This document shows, piece by piece, positions 16,757 to 25,378 of a DNA stretch of 64,000 nucleotides. Location of the stretch: positions 62,001 to 126,000 of the forward strand of contig CAVTBJ010000007.1 of the NCBI GenBank assembly GCA_963732925.1. The letters run 5' to 3'. The notes under the pieces were generated by a model. That model searched no databases. It was not told the origin of the DNA and worked only from the letters and a program-made list of their open reading frames with translations. Positions within the stretch are counted from its first letter, which is position 1. Every line of letters begins with the position of its first letter. The position numbers were made by a program, and so were the translations under genes. The stretch comes from DASZRZ01 sp963732925 (GTDB taxonomy: Bacteria; Acidobacteriota; Terriglobia; Terriglobales; Acidobacteriaceae).

Positions 16757-17758
16757 CTAGGCGCGCAGAGTAGCCAGCGATTCCAGCCGGCGCAAGCTCT
16801 CCGGCTCTCCCATGGCAATCAGGTAATCGCCGGCCCGGATCATGTCGTCGGGCTGCGGATTCACATGCATTTCCGTGCCGCTCTTGATGGCCAGGACAAT
16901 CACCCCATGCTCCTGCCGGATGTTGGACGTGGCAATGCTTTTACCCGCCAGCCGCGAACTCTCATCGATGAGAATCTCTTCGATTTCCAGACCGCGCATT
17001 CCGGTTCCCGCCGTCGCCACGTCCAGAAAGTCCAGCACGTGCGGCCGCAGAAACGATTGCGCAATGCGATGGCCGGCAAAGGTATAGGGCTGAATCACCG
17101 AACTGGCGCCGGCGTTCAACATGTGCTTTTCCGCGCCTTCCTCGCTGCCGCGAGCCACGATCTTCAAGTCCGGATTCAGGCCCCGGGCGGTCAGGATGAT
17201 GTAAAGATTCGTGGCGTCGGTGGTGGTGGCAGCCACCAGCCCGAGGGCTTTCTCGATCTGCAGGGCCTGCAGCGTGCTCTCCAGGGTGGCGTCGCCCAGG
17301 TAGACGAGCCAGTCGCCGGGCAGGCGTTCTGCTTTGGCGGGGTTGGACTCCACCACCACGAAGGGCACCGGTTCGCGCGCCAGTTCTCTGGCTGCGCTGC
17401 GCCCTACGCGTCCCGCGCCGCAGATAATGTAGTGATCTCGAAGCCGTCCAATTTCACGCTGCATACGCCGCCTGCCAAAGAAGCTGTGCAGCTCGAATTC
17501 TAGCAAAGCCGCGGCCAGCGCCCCCGCCATCAGCAGCAGCAGCCCGACCCCGAAGATCATGATGAACAGGTTGAAGATGCGCCCGCTGGGAGAAAGAGGA
17601 TGCACTTCTGCGTACCCGACGGTGGTGACCGTCATCACCACCATGTACACGGAATCGAACCACGACCAGCCCTCAATGAAGTGGTATCCCGCCGTTCCGA
17701 AAGCCATCAAGGCCAGGAGAAGCGATGCCAGCAGCCGAAGATTGCGCAAGCCTTTCAA
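16757..17758 (-). CDS. Potassium channel with RCK (TrkA-N/TrkA-C) domains
   Basis: The protein has 333 residues. Two membrane helices (about 8-25 and 62-87) flank a pore loop with the filter TTVGYA (residues 45-50). A Rossmann RCK domain follows (IICGAGRVGRSAARELA, then VVVESNPAK and YLGDATLESTL). A TrkA-C domain ends the chain (MRGLEIEEILIDESSRLAGK to GDYLIAMGEPESLRRL). The layout is that of MthK-like two-helix channels, gated by ligand binding to an RCK ring. The filter reads GYA where most K+ channels have GYG or GYGD; the effect on selectivity is uncertain. Confidence 0.9.
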   Translation of the reverse strand: MKGLRNLRLLASLLLALMAFGTAGYHFIEGWSWFDSVYMVVMTVTTVGYAEVHPLSPSGRIFNLFIMIFGVGLLLLMAGALAAALLEFELHSFFGRRRMQREIGRLRDHYIICGAGRVGRSAARELAREPVPFVVVESNPAKAERLPGDWLVYLGDATLESTLQALQIEKALGLVAATTTDATNLYIILTARGLNPDLKIVARGSEEGAEKHMLNAGASSVIQPYTFAGHRIAQSFLRPHVLDFLDVATAGTGMRGLEIEEILIDESSRLAGKSIATSNIRQEHGVIVLAIKSGTEMHVNPQPDDMIRAGDYLIAMGEPESLRRLESLATLRA

Positions 17759-17901
17759 GGAGGGGAAACCTGCCTACCGTAGAGACGCGGAGACGCAGAG
17801 GAATTCTGAATTTCGATTTCTGATTTAGAACTTTCCAACCAGCGCTTTCCGTCCGTTCCAGCCAGAATTCAGAACCCAGAAATCACAAATCAAAAGTTCT
17901 T

Positions 17902-19437
17902 TTATCTCGCCGTTTCCGTCGCCCGCGCCGCCGCTTTTTCGACCTGCTCTTGCCGCGCCAGTCTGGCGACCACGCTGTGATGACGGCTATATCCGAAATA
18001 GATGCAGAGGCCAATCGCCAGCCAAACGACCAGCCGCACCCAGTTCTCCGGAGGCAGAGAGAACATTAGCAGCAGACAGCAGAGAATTCCGGCTATCGGC
18101 ACAAAAGGAAAGAGCGGCGCGCGGAAGGGACGGTGGGCCTCCGGGTGCTTGCGGCGCATCACCAATACCGCCGCGCATACGATGGCGAATGCCAGCAGAG
18201 TACCGATATTCACGAGTTCGGCCAGAATTCGCAGCGGGAGGAATGCCCCCATGGTGGCCACGAACACGCCAGTGAGGATCGTCGCCTTCCAGGGAGTCCG
18301 AAAGCGCGGATGAACGGCGCCAAAAAACTCCGTGGGCAGCAGGCCATCGCGAGCCATGGCCAGGAAGATGCGCGGCTGGCTCAGCATCATGACCAGCAAA
18401 ACCGACGTGATCCCGGCAACGGCGCCAATTGAAACCAGTAACTGCGCCCAAGGCAGCCCTACCTGCAAAAATGCGTCGGAAACCGGAGCGTCAATGTTGA
18501 TGTGGTTGTAAGGCACCATTCCGGTCAAAACGCCAGCGACCAGGATGTAAAGGAGGGTGCACAGGATCAGCGAAACGATGATTCCGATGGGCACATCCCG
18601 CTCAGGCCGGCGCGCTTCCTCGGCGTGCGTAGAGATCGAGTCAAAGCCGATATAGGCGAAGAACACGATGGCTGCTCCGGCCAGCGTGCCAACCGGCTCG
18701 CCTGCCGGTCCGGTTTGTCCAAAAAGGGTCTTGCCGAAGAAACTGATTCCGGTGAATCCGAAGGGCGCAAAGGGAACCCAATTCGCCCGATTGATGTACA
18801 TACCGCCCACCACAATCACGAACATCACAATCGAGAGCTTCAGGATCACAATTGCGGCGTTGGCGCTGGCGCTCTCCTGGATTCCCTTCACCAGAATGAT
18901 GGTTACGACCACGACGATAAAGATGGCGGGCAGATCAAACCATGTTCCCGTGCCCACCAGGTGTCCTGTGACGGGATTGTAGTCAAAGGGGGCATTGGTG
19001 AACACATGCGGAAGGTGATAGCCGAAGTAGGAGAGGAAATCCTGAAAATAATGCGACCAGCCGTGGGCCACAGTTGAAGAAGCAACGGCATACTCCAGCA
19101 CCAGATCCCACCCGATGATCCAGGCGAGCAGTTCGCCCAGCGTGGCATAAGCATAGGTGTAGGCCGAGCCCGCCACCGGCACCATGGACGCGAATTCGGC
19201 ATAACAGAGGGCCGCGAAGACACAGGTGATCCCAGCAGCTACGAACGACAGCACCAGCGATGGTCCGGTACGGTCATGAGCCGCAACGCCCACCAGCACA
19301 AAAATACCGGTTCCAATAATGGCCCCCACGCCCAGAGCGGAAAGCTGAACAGGCCCCAGCACGCGCCGCAGCCGATGGTCCGTCCGCAGCTCCTCCATCA
19401 GCATGGCCAGGGGCTTCTTGAGGGTAAACTGATTCAC
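17902..19437 (-). CDS. APC-superfamily amino acid permease, cationic amino acid transporter type
   Basis: The protein has 511 residues and about 13 membrane helices. The start carries the APC substrate motif in helix 1, LGVGAIIGTGIFVLVG, and helix 3 shows EFASMVPVAGSAYTYAYATLG. Helix 6 has the unwound FFAYIGFDSISTHAEE segment typical of CAT-like transporters such as YfnA/GkApcT. The C-terminal tail is short, charged and helical. It lies 99 nt downstream of another APC permease in the same direction. Uptake or exchange of a cationic or broad-range amino acid is the family role; the actual substrate is unknown. Confidence 0.9.
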   Translation of the reverse strand: MNQFTLKKPLAMLMEELRTDHRLRRVLGPVQLSALGVGAIIGTGIFVLVGVAAHDRTGPSLVLSFVAAGITCVFAALCYAEFASMVPVAGSAYTYAYATLGELLAWIIGWDLVLEYAVASSTVAHGWSHYFQDFLSYFGYHLPHVFTNAPFDYNPVTGHLVGTGTWFDLPAIFIVVVVTIILVKGIQESASANAAIVILKLSIVMFVIVVGGMYINRANWVPFAPFGFTGISFFGKTLFGQTGPAGEPVGTLAGAAIVFFAYIGFDSISTHAEEARRPERDVPIGIIVSLILCTLLYILVAGVLTGMVPYNHINIDAPVSDAFLQVGLPWAQLLVSIGAVAGITSVLLVMMLSQPRIFLAMARDGLLPTEFFGAVHPRFRTPWKATILTGVFVATMGAFLPLRILAELVNIGTLLAFAIVCAAVLVMRRKHPEAHRPFRAPLFPFVPIAGILCCLLLMFSLPPENWVRLVVWLAIGLCIYFGYSRHHSVVARLARQEQVEKAAARATETAR

Positions 19438-19536
19438 GAGTGCGAGACCTCCGCCGCTGTCTGTACCTTCAATGTGGGAATCAACGATCTACAGTTTACT
19501 GGATTTTCACCCCGGCCCGGTTTCATGGTTGGGAAC

Positions 19537-21117
19537 TTACGCCTGGGCCGCGCTCGCCCGCTCCCGCCGCGACCACAAAAAGTACACGGGAATCCCCAGC
19601 AGCACGATGATTAGGCCCGGCCATGTGTACTGCGGCTTGTAGCGCAGCAACACCACCTCGATGAACAGAGCCATGGCAATGTACATCGCCGGCAGCACCG
19701 GATATCCAAACGCCCGGTAGGGCCGCGGGGCGTCCGGCCGCGTCCGCCGCAGCACGAACAGCCCGGCAATCGTCAGGATATAGAACACCAGAACCGCAAA
19801 AACGATGTAGTCCAGCAGTTGCCCGTAGCTGCCGGAAAGGGCCAGGAAGCAGGTCCAGACCATCTGCACCATCAGGGCAGCTACCGGGGTGTGGTACTTG
19901 CGATGCAACCTGGCGGCACTCGCGAAGAAGAGCCCGTCCTTGGCCATCGCGTAGTAGACGCGCGCGCCCGCCAGAATCAGCCCGTTGTTGCAGCCGAAGG
20001 TGGAAATCATGATGGCCAGGGCCATCAGGGTCGCGCCGCTGGTCCCCAGCATGCCCTGAAGCACCGCGGTCGCCACGCGGTCCTGGGACGCATATTGAAT
20101 GCCGCGCGCCATCACTGTGGCGCCATGAGGATCGCCCCACAGCGGCAACACGCTCAGGTAAACAAAATTAGCCGCAATATAAAGGAGAATGACTGTGCCC
20201 GTTCCCAGCGCCAGCGAGAGCGGCAGGTTGCGCTGCGGATTCTTCACCTCCCCGGCGGTGAAGGTCACATTGTTCCAGGCATCGGCGGAAAACAGCGACC
20301 CCACCTGCGCTACCGCCAGAATGGTGATCGCTCCGACCATGGCGATCGGACCTCCCATGCCCACCTGTACAGCGTGCTGTGTGCCCCACCCGGCGTTGCG
20401 CCAGAACCCTGCGAAATTCGCCGCCACCGCCTGTGCATTGCGCCCGATGAACACCCCCAGGAGCACCAATCCGAGCAAAGCCGAGGTCTTGGCTACGGTG
20501 AAGATGTTCTGCACCAGGGCGCCGGTCCGGATGCCGAACACATTCACCACCGAAAGCAGCACAATGATGATGATGGCGACCAGGTTCTGGGTATTCAGTC
20601 CCACGTCCATGTTGCCCAGCACCATGGGCCCCACCGACAGAGCTGGAACGTGCCCGATATGCAGGATCCAGTGGTCCGGAGCAACTCCCGGAACCAGCAC
20701 TCCCAAGAACTTGCCGAAGGCCACGCCCACGGCGGCAATGGTTCCCGTCTGGATTACCAGGAACAGAGTCCAGCCATAGAGAAATCCCCACAGCGGTCCC
20801 AGCGACTCGCGCAGATATACGTACTGCCCCCCGGCTCGCGGCATCATCGCTGCCAGTTCGCCGTAAGCCAGCGCCGCGCTCACCGTCATCACTCCCGTAA
20901 TCACCCAGGCCAGAATCAGCAGCGCGGGAGAGTCCACGAGACGGGCAATATCGGCGGACACAATGAAGATTCCGGACCCGATCATGGACCCGATCACCAG
21001 GGTGGTGGCGCTGGTAAGACCGAGCCCCTTGACCAGACCCGGTTCGTCAGTGCGGGTGCCGGCTGGAACGGGGTTGGGAGTGGTATTGGGGCTCGTAATG
21101 TCTGGGGAGGTGCTCAC
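19537..21117 (-). CDS. APC-superfamily amino acid permease
   Basis: Twelve to thirteen membrane helices are predicted. I start at GTG 21117 (GGAAG lies just upstream), giving 526 residues; a longer frame to 21177 adds non-conserved sequence. Helix 1 has VIGSMIGSGIFIVSADIA and helix 3 MMPRAGGQYVYLRESLGPLW, the consensus of the amino acid/polyamine/organocation family. A second motif, FSADAWNNVTFTAGEVKNP, is the helix-6 region of the LAT/SteT-like branch, which exchanges neutral amino acids. It differs clearly from the next permease, so the two are not recent duplicates. Spacing of 99 nt suggests possible cotranscription. Confidence 0.9.
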   Translation of the reverse strand: MSTSPDITSPNTTPNPVPAGTRTDEPGLVKGLGLTSATTLVIGSMIGSGIFIVSADIARLVDSPALLILAWVITGVMTVSAALAYGELAAMMPRAGGQYVYLRESLGPLWGFLYGWTLFLVIQTGTIAAVGVAFGKFLGVLVPGVAPDHWILHIGHVPALSVGPMVLGNMDVGLNTQNLVAIIIIVLLSVVNVFGIRTGALVQNIFTVAKTSALLGLVLLGVFIGRNAQAVAANFAGFWRNAGWGTQHAVQVGMGGPIAMVGAITILAVAQVGSLFSADAWNNVTFTAGEVKNPQRNLPLSLALGTGTVILLYIAANFVYLSVLPLWGDPHGATVMARGIQYASQDRVATAVLQGMLGTSGATLMALAIMISTFGCNNGLILAGARVYYAMAKDGLFFASAARLHRKYHTPVAALMVQMVWTCFLALSGSYGQLLDYIVFAVLVFYILTIAGLFVLRRTRPDAPRPYRAFGYPVLPAMYIAMALFIEVVLLRYKPQYTWPGLIIVLLGIPVYFLWSRRERASAAQA

Positions 21118-21180
21118 AAATTGTCTTCCATTCCGATAACTGGCATTCCGCTGGCTGCGGGCTGCGCCACTGTACACCAG

Positions 21181-21341
21181 TTAATTTGCAATTTGGACTT
21201 TGTAATTTGTAATTTACGCCGCCAGAATCCGGGAGATTACGGAAGGGAGGGAGAAATTGCGGCTTGGTGCACGGAATACCTCGCGGTTGCAAGCCGCGGC
21301 ATTGCTGTCAATTTGAAATCTCAAATTTCAAATTTGAAATT
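21181..21341. repeat. AT-rich AAATTTGAAATT-type intergenic sequence
   Basis: Between the permease and thiE two islands of A/T-rich, self-complementary sequence stand out from the GC-rich background: TTAATTTGCAATTTGGAC onward at 21181-21216, and repeated AATTTGAAATCTCAAATTT at 21309-21341, the latter running into the thiE C-terminal codons. Similar short islands occur near 21985-22018, 39984-40015, 46128-46157 and 54357-54380. Confidence 0.55.
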
Positions 21342-21981
21342 CCTTGGCCGCTTGTCTCGGATCCTGCAGCAGATCCCCGATCACGGCCACTGAATCGGCG
21401 CCGGCCGCCAGCACCTGGCGGAAGTTCGCGCGCGTGATGCCGCCGATGGCCACCAGGGGCTTGCCGGTGAGCGCCCGTGCCGCGCGTACTCCGTCCAGCC
21501 CAATCACCGGGTCCGGATGGGCCTTGCTTGCGGTGGCAAACACCGGACCCACGGCAATATAGGTTGCATCCGTCTGTTCGGCTGCCCGCACCTGTTCGGG
21601 ATTATGCGTCGAAACACCCAGCCAGCACTCAGGACCGATTACAGAGCGCGCTCCCCCGGGCGAAAGATCGTCTTGCCCGACGTGCACCCCATCCAAGCCC
21701 GCCGCCAGGCAGAGGTCGGCGCGATCGTTCATGATGAGCCGAACGTCCTTCGTGGCGCTGGAACCTTGACCCGATGAACTCTGAGCCGAAGTTGAAAAAA
21801 TGTGTTTCAGCTCGCGCGCGTGCGCCAGCATCTCTCTGGCGCTTCCCTGCTTGTTGCGGTACTGGACCAGAGTCACGCGGGAAGCAGCCAATTCCCGCGC
21901 AAAGGCAAACAGCGAGGCATCATTGGGAAAGCAAGAAGCGTCAACAATCGCGTAGAGAGCAGGGAGAAGAAGAGTGGACAT
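21328..21981 (-). CDS. thiE: Thiamine-phosphate synthase (ThiE)
   Basis: This 217-residue TIM barrel joins HMP-PP and HET-P to give thiamine phosphate. It has LYAIVDAS at strand 1, VTLVQYRNKQGSAREML with the residues that hold the pyrophosphate, LIMNDRADLCLAAGLDGVHV with GQDDLSP, and a C-terminal VAIGGITRANFRQVLAAGAD phosphate-binding loop. A Ser/Gly-rich insert (about residues 65-77) is unusual. The last codons overlap an A/T-rich repeat island. It lies 34 nt after accC and may be the last gene of that transcript. No other thiamine genes are nearby. Confidence 0.92.
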   Translation of the reverse strand: MSTLLLPALYAIVDASCFPNDASLFAFARELAASRVTLVQYRNKQGSAREMLAHARELKHIFSTSAQSSSGQGSSATKDVRLIMNDRADLCLAAGLDGVHVGQDDLSPGGARSVIGPECWLGVSTHNPEQVRAAEQTDATYIAVGPVFATASKAHPDPVIGLDGVRAARALTGKPLVAIGGITRANFRQVLAAGADSVAVIGDLLQDPRQAAKEFQI

Positions 21982-22015
21982 GCGGAATTGGCAATTTCAA
22001 ATTTTAGCTTTGAAT

Positions 22016-23386
22016 TTATACCGTCACTTCTTCGCGTTTTTTCCGGGTTTGCATAAAACGGTCCATGAACTTGGTGTCCGTGCGTCCGGCGCGGAAGTCC
22101 GGGTCGGCAAGAATCTTGCGGTGCAGCGGAATGCTGGTGTCGATGCCCTCGACAATAAACATTTCCAGCGCGCGCGACATGCGCGAAATGGCTTCCGCCC
22201 GGTCCTTGCCACGCACAATGAGCTTGGCAATCAGGGAATCATAGTAGGGCGGAATCACGGAATCGGTGTAGGCGGCTGTGTCGATGCGCACCCCGGTACC
22301 CCCGGGAGGATTGAACACGGTAATCCGGCCCGCCGAAGGCGTGAACTTTTCCGGATGCTCCGCGTTGATGCGGCATTCGATAACATGGCCGCGGTGCACG
22401 ACCGGCCCGTGCAGCACGTCTTCCAGCTTCTCGTCCAGCGCCAGCAGAATCTGCGCCTTCACCAGGTCCACATCCGTCACCATCTCAGTGACGGCGTGCT
22501 CCACCTGGATGCGCGTGTTCATCTCGATGAAGTAGAGCTTGCCGTCCTCATCCATCAGAAACTCGACGGTGCCGGCATTCACGTATCCGATCCTCGACAA
22601 CGTACGCGACAGCAATTCGCCCATCTCCGCCCGCAGCTCCGGCGTCACCACTACGGAAGGAGATTCCTCCAGCAGTTTCTGATGCCGCCGCTGGATAGAG
22701 CACTCGCGCTCGCCCAGGCTGATCACGTTTCCATGCGAATCGGCCAGCACCTGGAATTCGATATGCCGCGGTCTTTCGATGAATTTCTCCATGTAAACGT
22801 CGCCATTGCCGAAGGCCGCCGCCGCCTCCGACTGGGCGGCACGAAACTGATTCGCGACTTCGGAGTCCTCGTGGATCACCCGCATGCCGCGCCCGCCGCC
22901 GCCCGCCGTGGCTTTAATAATGACCGGGTATCCGATCGCTCGCGCCCACTCGCGGGCTTCGTCCTCCGACTGCACCACGCCATCCGAGCCGGGAAGGATG
23001 GGCACTCCCGCCCGCTTCATTTCCGCACGGGCTTTTTCCTTTTCTCCCATCATGCGGGTTATTTCCGGAGGCGGGCCGATGAACTTCACGCCGCAGGTCT
23101 CGGTCACCTCCGCAAAATTGGCGTTTTCGCTGAGCAGCCCGTAGCCGGGGTGGACGGCGTCCACGTTGGCGATTTCCGCCGCGCTGATCACGGCGGGAAT
23201 GTTCAGGTAACTTTCGCTCAGCCGGGGCGGACCGATGCATACGGCCTCGTCGGCAAAGCGCACATGCAGCGAATTACGGTCCGCCTCGCTGTAGATGGCG
23301 ACCGTGCGGATGCCCAGTTCCTTGCAGGCACAGATCACGCGGAGGGCAATTTCTCCGCGGTTGGCGATAAGAATTTTTCTAAACAC
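22016..23386 (-). CDS. accC: Biotin carboxylase subunit of acetyl-CoA carboxylase
   Basis: I start at GTG 23386 since the product then opens with the family N-terminus MFRKILIANRGEIALRV; a TTG six codons upstream is possible. The 456-residue length is normal. Domains in order are the biotin carboxylase N-domain (to about 115), ATP-grasp with the glycine-rich lid ATAGGGGRGMRV and catalytic EMNTRIQVEHAVTE, and a C-domain with ECRINAEHPEKFTPSAG. It carboxylates the biotin on AccB using ATP and bicarbonate, the first half of malonyl-CoA synthesis. accB lies 89 nt upstream, the usual accBC order. Confidence 0.95.
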   Translation of the reverse strand: MFRKILIANRGEIALRVICACKELGIRTVAIYSEADRNSLHVRFADEAVCIGPPRLSESYLNIPAVISAAEIANVDAVHPGYGLLSENANFAEVTETCGVKFIGPPPEITRMMGEKEKARAEMKRAGVPILPGSDGVVQSEDEAREWARAIGYPVIIKATAGGGGRGMRVIHEDSEVANQFRAAQSEAAAAFGNGDVYMEKFIERPRHIEFQVLADSHGNVISLGERECSIQRRHQKLLEESPSVVVTPELRAEMGELLSRTLSRIGYVNAGTVEFLMDEDGKLYFIEMNTRIQVEHAVTEMVTDVDLVKAQILLALDEKLEDVLHGPVVHRGHVIECRINAEHPEKFTPSAGRITVFNPPGGTGVRIDTAAYTDSVIPPYYDSLIAKLIVRGKDRAEAISRMSRALEMFIVEGIDTSIPLHRKILADPDFRAGRTDTKFMDRFMQTRKKREEVTV

Positions 23387-23475
23387 AGGGTCTCGACCGA
23401 ACAAGTACCGGATTGTCAGCGCGCCAGTTCCTCAGCTTGTCTGGCACTCCCGGCGTACTGACGTAGACTCAGAAG

Positions 23476-23973
23476 CTACTGCTTCACTCGAATATCGAAC
23501 AGCGGCTGTCCATATTCAATGGGCTGCGCATTTTTCACATGGCAGGCCAGGATCTCGCCGGCAACATCCGACTCAATTTCGTTCATCAGCTTCATGGCTT
23601 CGATGATGCATAGCACCTGCCCGGCTTCCACCATGTCGCCCGGTTTGACAAAGGCAGGCGCGCCCGGCGAACCCGATTCGTAGAATGTCCCCACAATCGG
23701 CGAGCGAACCGTGTGCATCCCGACCTGCTCCGCCGCCTGGCGGGAAGGCTCTGCCGTTGCCGGAGCTGCCTCCGCCGGAGCAGGCGGGCTCGCCGCCGCG
23801 TGCGTTCCCGCGTCCACCGACGGAACCGGCACATAGCGCGTCTCCACCGTGGCGGGGTGCTCGGCGCTGCCACGCTTGATGCGGACCTTTACGTCGCCGC
23901 GCTCCAGCTCAAACTCGGCGATGTCCTTCTCAATGAGGTACTCGATCAGTTCCTTCAGCTCTTTTTGATTCAT
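23476..23973 (-). CDS. accB: Biotin carboxyl carrier protein of acetyl-CoA carboxylase
   Basis: This 165-residue protein starts at ATG 23973 (MNQKELKELIEYLIEKDI). It has a helical N-terminal segment, a linker rich in Pro and Ala (about residues 55-80, PPAPAEAAPATAEPS) and a C-terminal biotinyl domain with VRSPIVGTFYESGSPGAPAF and the biotinylation site EAMKLMNE. The thumb insert characteristic of bacterial BCCP is present. It precedes accC and follows the M24 peptidase by 74 nt. Confidence 0.95.
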   Translation of the reverse strand: MNQKELKELIEYLIEKDIAEFELERGDVKVRIKRGSAEHPATVETRYVPVPSVDAGTHAAASPPAPAEAAPATAEPSRQAAEQVGMHTVRSPIVGTFYESGSPGAPAFVKPGDMVEAGQVLCIIEAMKLMNEIESDVAGEILACHVKNAQPIEYGQPLFDIRVKQ

Positions 23974-24047
23974 GCCCGTATCTGGGGGGTTCTTGTAGGG
24001 AGAAGCCACTCACCCCGCGCCTGTGACTTTCGGCGGCGCCGTGCCGG

Positions 24048-25130
24048 CTATAGCTCAATCAGTTGCCTGGAGACGGGTGTCAGGACGCGATGTCCTGTCA
24101 CCGTAACCGCCACCATGTCCTCGATTCGCACTCCGCCTTCCCCGGGAATATACACCCCGGGCTCGGCTGTTACGACCATTCCGGCCCGCAACGGCTCCGT
24201 CTGGCCCTTCCCAAGTCGTGGTGGCTCATGGATTTCCAAGCCAACGCCGTGCCCGGTTGAGTGGCTGAAGTAGCCATCCAGCCGTCTGGACTTAAGCAGC
24301 CTTCTGGCGGCGTAATCCACTTCCCCGCACAGTACCCCCGGCCCAACCCGCGCCACCGCTGCTTCCTGGGCCTGCCGGACGGCCTCGTACAGCGCACGCC
24401 CGGCACGGGAACATCGCCCCACGTGCACAGTGCGCGTCATGTCCGAGCAATAACCGCTGAGTATAACACCGAAGTCCAATACCACGAATCCTTTAGCCGG
24501 AATCCGCGCAGCCGACGCCAGGCCGTGGGGCAAGGCGGAGCGGACCCCCGAAGCGACAATCGTTTCAAAGGACATGCCGCTCGCCCCAGACTTGCGTGCG
24601 GCATATTCGAGCTCGGCCGCCACTTCCATTTCGCGGACGCCTGGACGGATCGTCTTCAGGGCCACATCCAGCAGACTCGCGCCCAGGTCCACCGCCGCCT
24701 GCAGCAGCGCCAGCTCCTGTTCATCCTTAATCATGCGGGCGCTCTCCACCAGCCCACTCAGGCCCCGGACGCGGATTCCACTGGCAATCTGCCGCAGGCG
24801 AGCCTGGGCAGCCATGGAAGTATGCTCGGCCTCCACCCCCAGCAGCTTCAGGTGCCGGCGTCCGGCATAGGCGGCGGCTTCGTCTGCCGCGCCGTGCTTG
24901 CCCACCACCACCCGCGCTCGCGCCACTTCCTCGCCCGCCTGCTCGCGATAACGACCGTCGGTAAAAAACACCGGCTTGCGTCTTCCCTCGGCAAATAGCA
25001 GCAGTGCGCCCGCGCTTCCGGTAAAGCCGGTGAGGTAACGAAGGTTGGGAGGATGGGTGACCAGGAAGGATTGCAGGCGCCTCTCCCTTAGCTGCTGCTC
25101 GATCCCCTGTTGTCGTCGCGTATAGTTCAT
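24048..25130 (-). CDS. M24 aminopeptidase P family (Xaa-Pro dipeptidase-like)
   Basis: The protein has 360 residues from ATG 25130. An N-terminal creatinase-type domain (LTGFTGSAGALLLFAEG, VFFTDGRYREQA) is followed by the pita-bread catalytic domain. The two-metal ligands are all visible: Asp in VVLDFGVILSGYCSDMTRTV (two), His in SHSTGHGVGLEIHEPP, and two Glu in VTAEPGVYIPGEGGVRIEDM. Enzymes of this group cleave an N-terminal residue next to proline. Acidobacteria and Firmicutes often carry it next to efp or accBC, as here. It probably heads a transcript with accB and accC. Confidence 0.9.
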   Translation of the reverse strand: MNYTRRQQGIEQQLRERRLQSFLVTHPPNLRYLTGFTGSAGALLLFAEGRRKPVFFTDGRYREQAGEEVARARVVVGKHGAADEAAAYAGRRHLKLLGVEAEHTSMAAQARLRQIASGIRVRGLSGLVESARMIKDEQELALLQAAVDLGASLLDVALKTIRPGVREMEVAAELEYAARKSGASGMSFETIVASGVRSALPHGLASAARIPAKGFVVLDFGVILSGYCSDMTRTVHVGRCSRAGRALYEAVRQAQEAAVARVGPGVLCGEVDYAARRLLKSRRLDGYFSHSTGHGVGLEIHEPPRLGKGQTEPLRAGMVVTAEPGVYIPGEGGVRIEDMVAVTVTGHRVLTPVSRQLIEL

Positions 25131-25315
25131 AGACGCTAGTCTATACAGCCCGTCCATAGCCACTCGCCAAGCAGGTCCCCACCGCATTTACACGACTGGC
25201 GGAACGTGGTTTCATTGCGGGCGACCCATTCCAGACTGCAGGAGAGCAATATGGGGGCAACAGCAACTCACACCCGGTGGCATTTACGTGGAAAAGGCTA
25301 CGAGTTCTGCACAAG

Positions 25316-25344
25316 CAAAAGGGGCCGCGTGGTTGCGCGGCCCC
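25316..25344 (-). terminator. Rho-independent terminator of the pil cluster
   Basis: GGGGCCGCG and CGCGGCCCC form a perfect 9-bp stem around a 6-nt loop (25321-25344). On the minus strand the stem is followed by TTTTG. It lies 35 nt beyond the pilQ stop and would end transcription of pilQ before the peptidase gene. Confidence 0.7.
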
Positions 25345-25378
25345 ATCCGAACGGGCGGTAATTGAGTACTGCTTCGAG

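Noticed and set aside
17902..21117. Tandem duplicated permease genes
   Set aside because: Both belong to the APC superfamily, but their helix motifs differ enough that they are not recent duplicates.
21974..23461. A 495-codon plus-strand frame opposite accC
   Set aside because: The minus strand encodes a complete biotin carboxylase with all motifs; the plus frame is a shadow.
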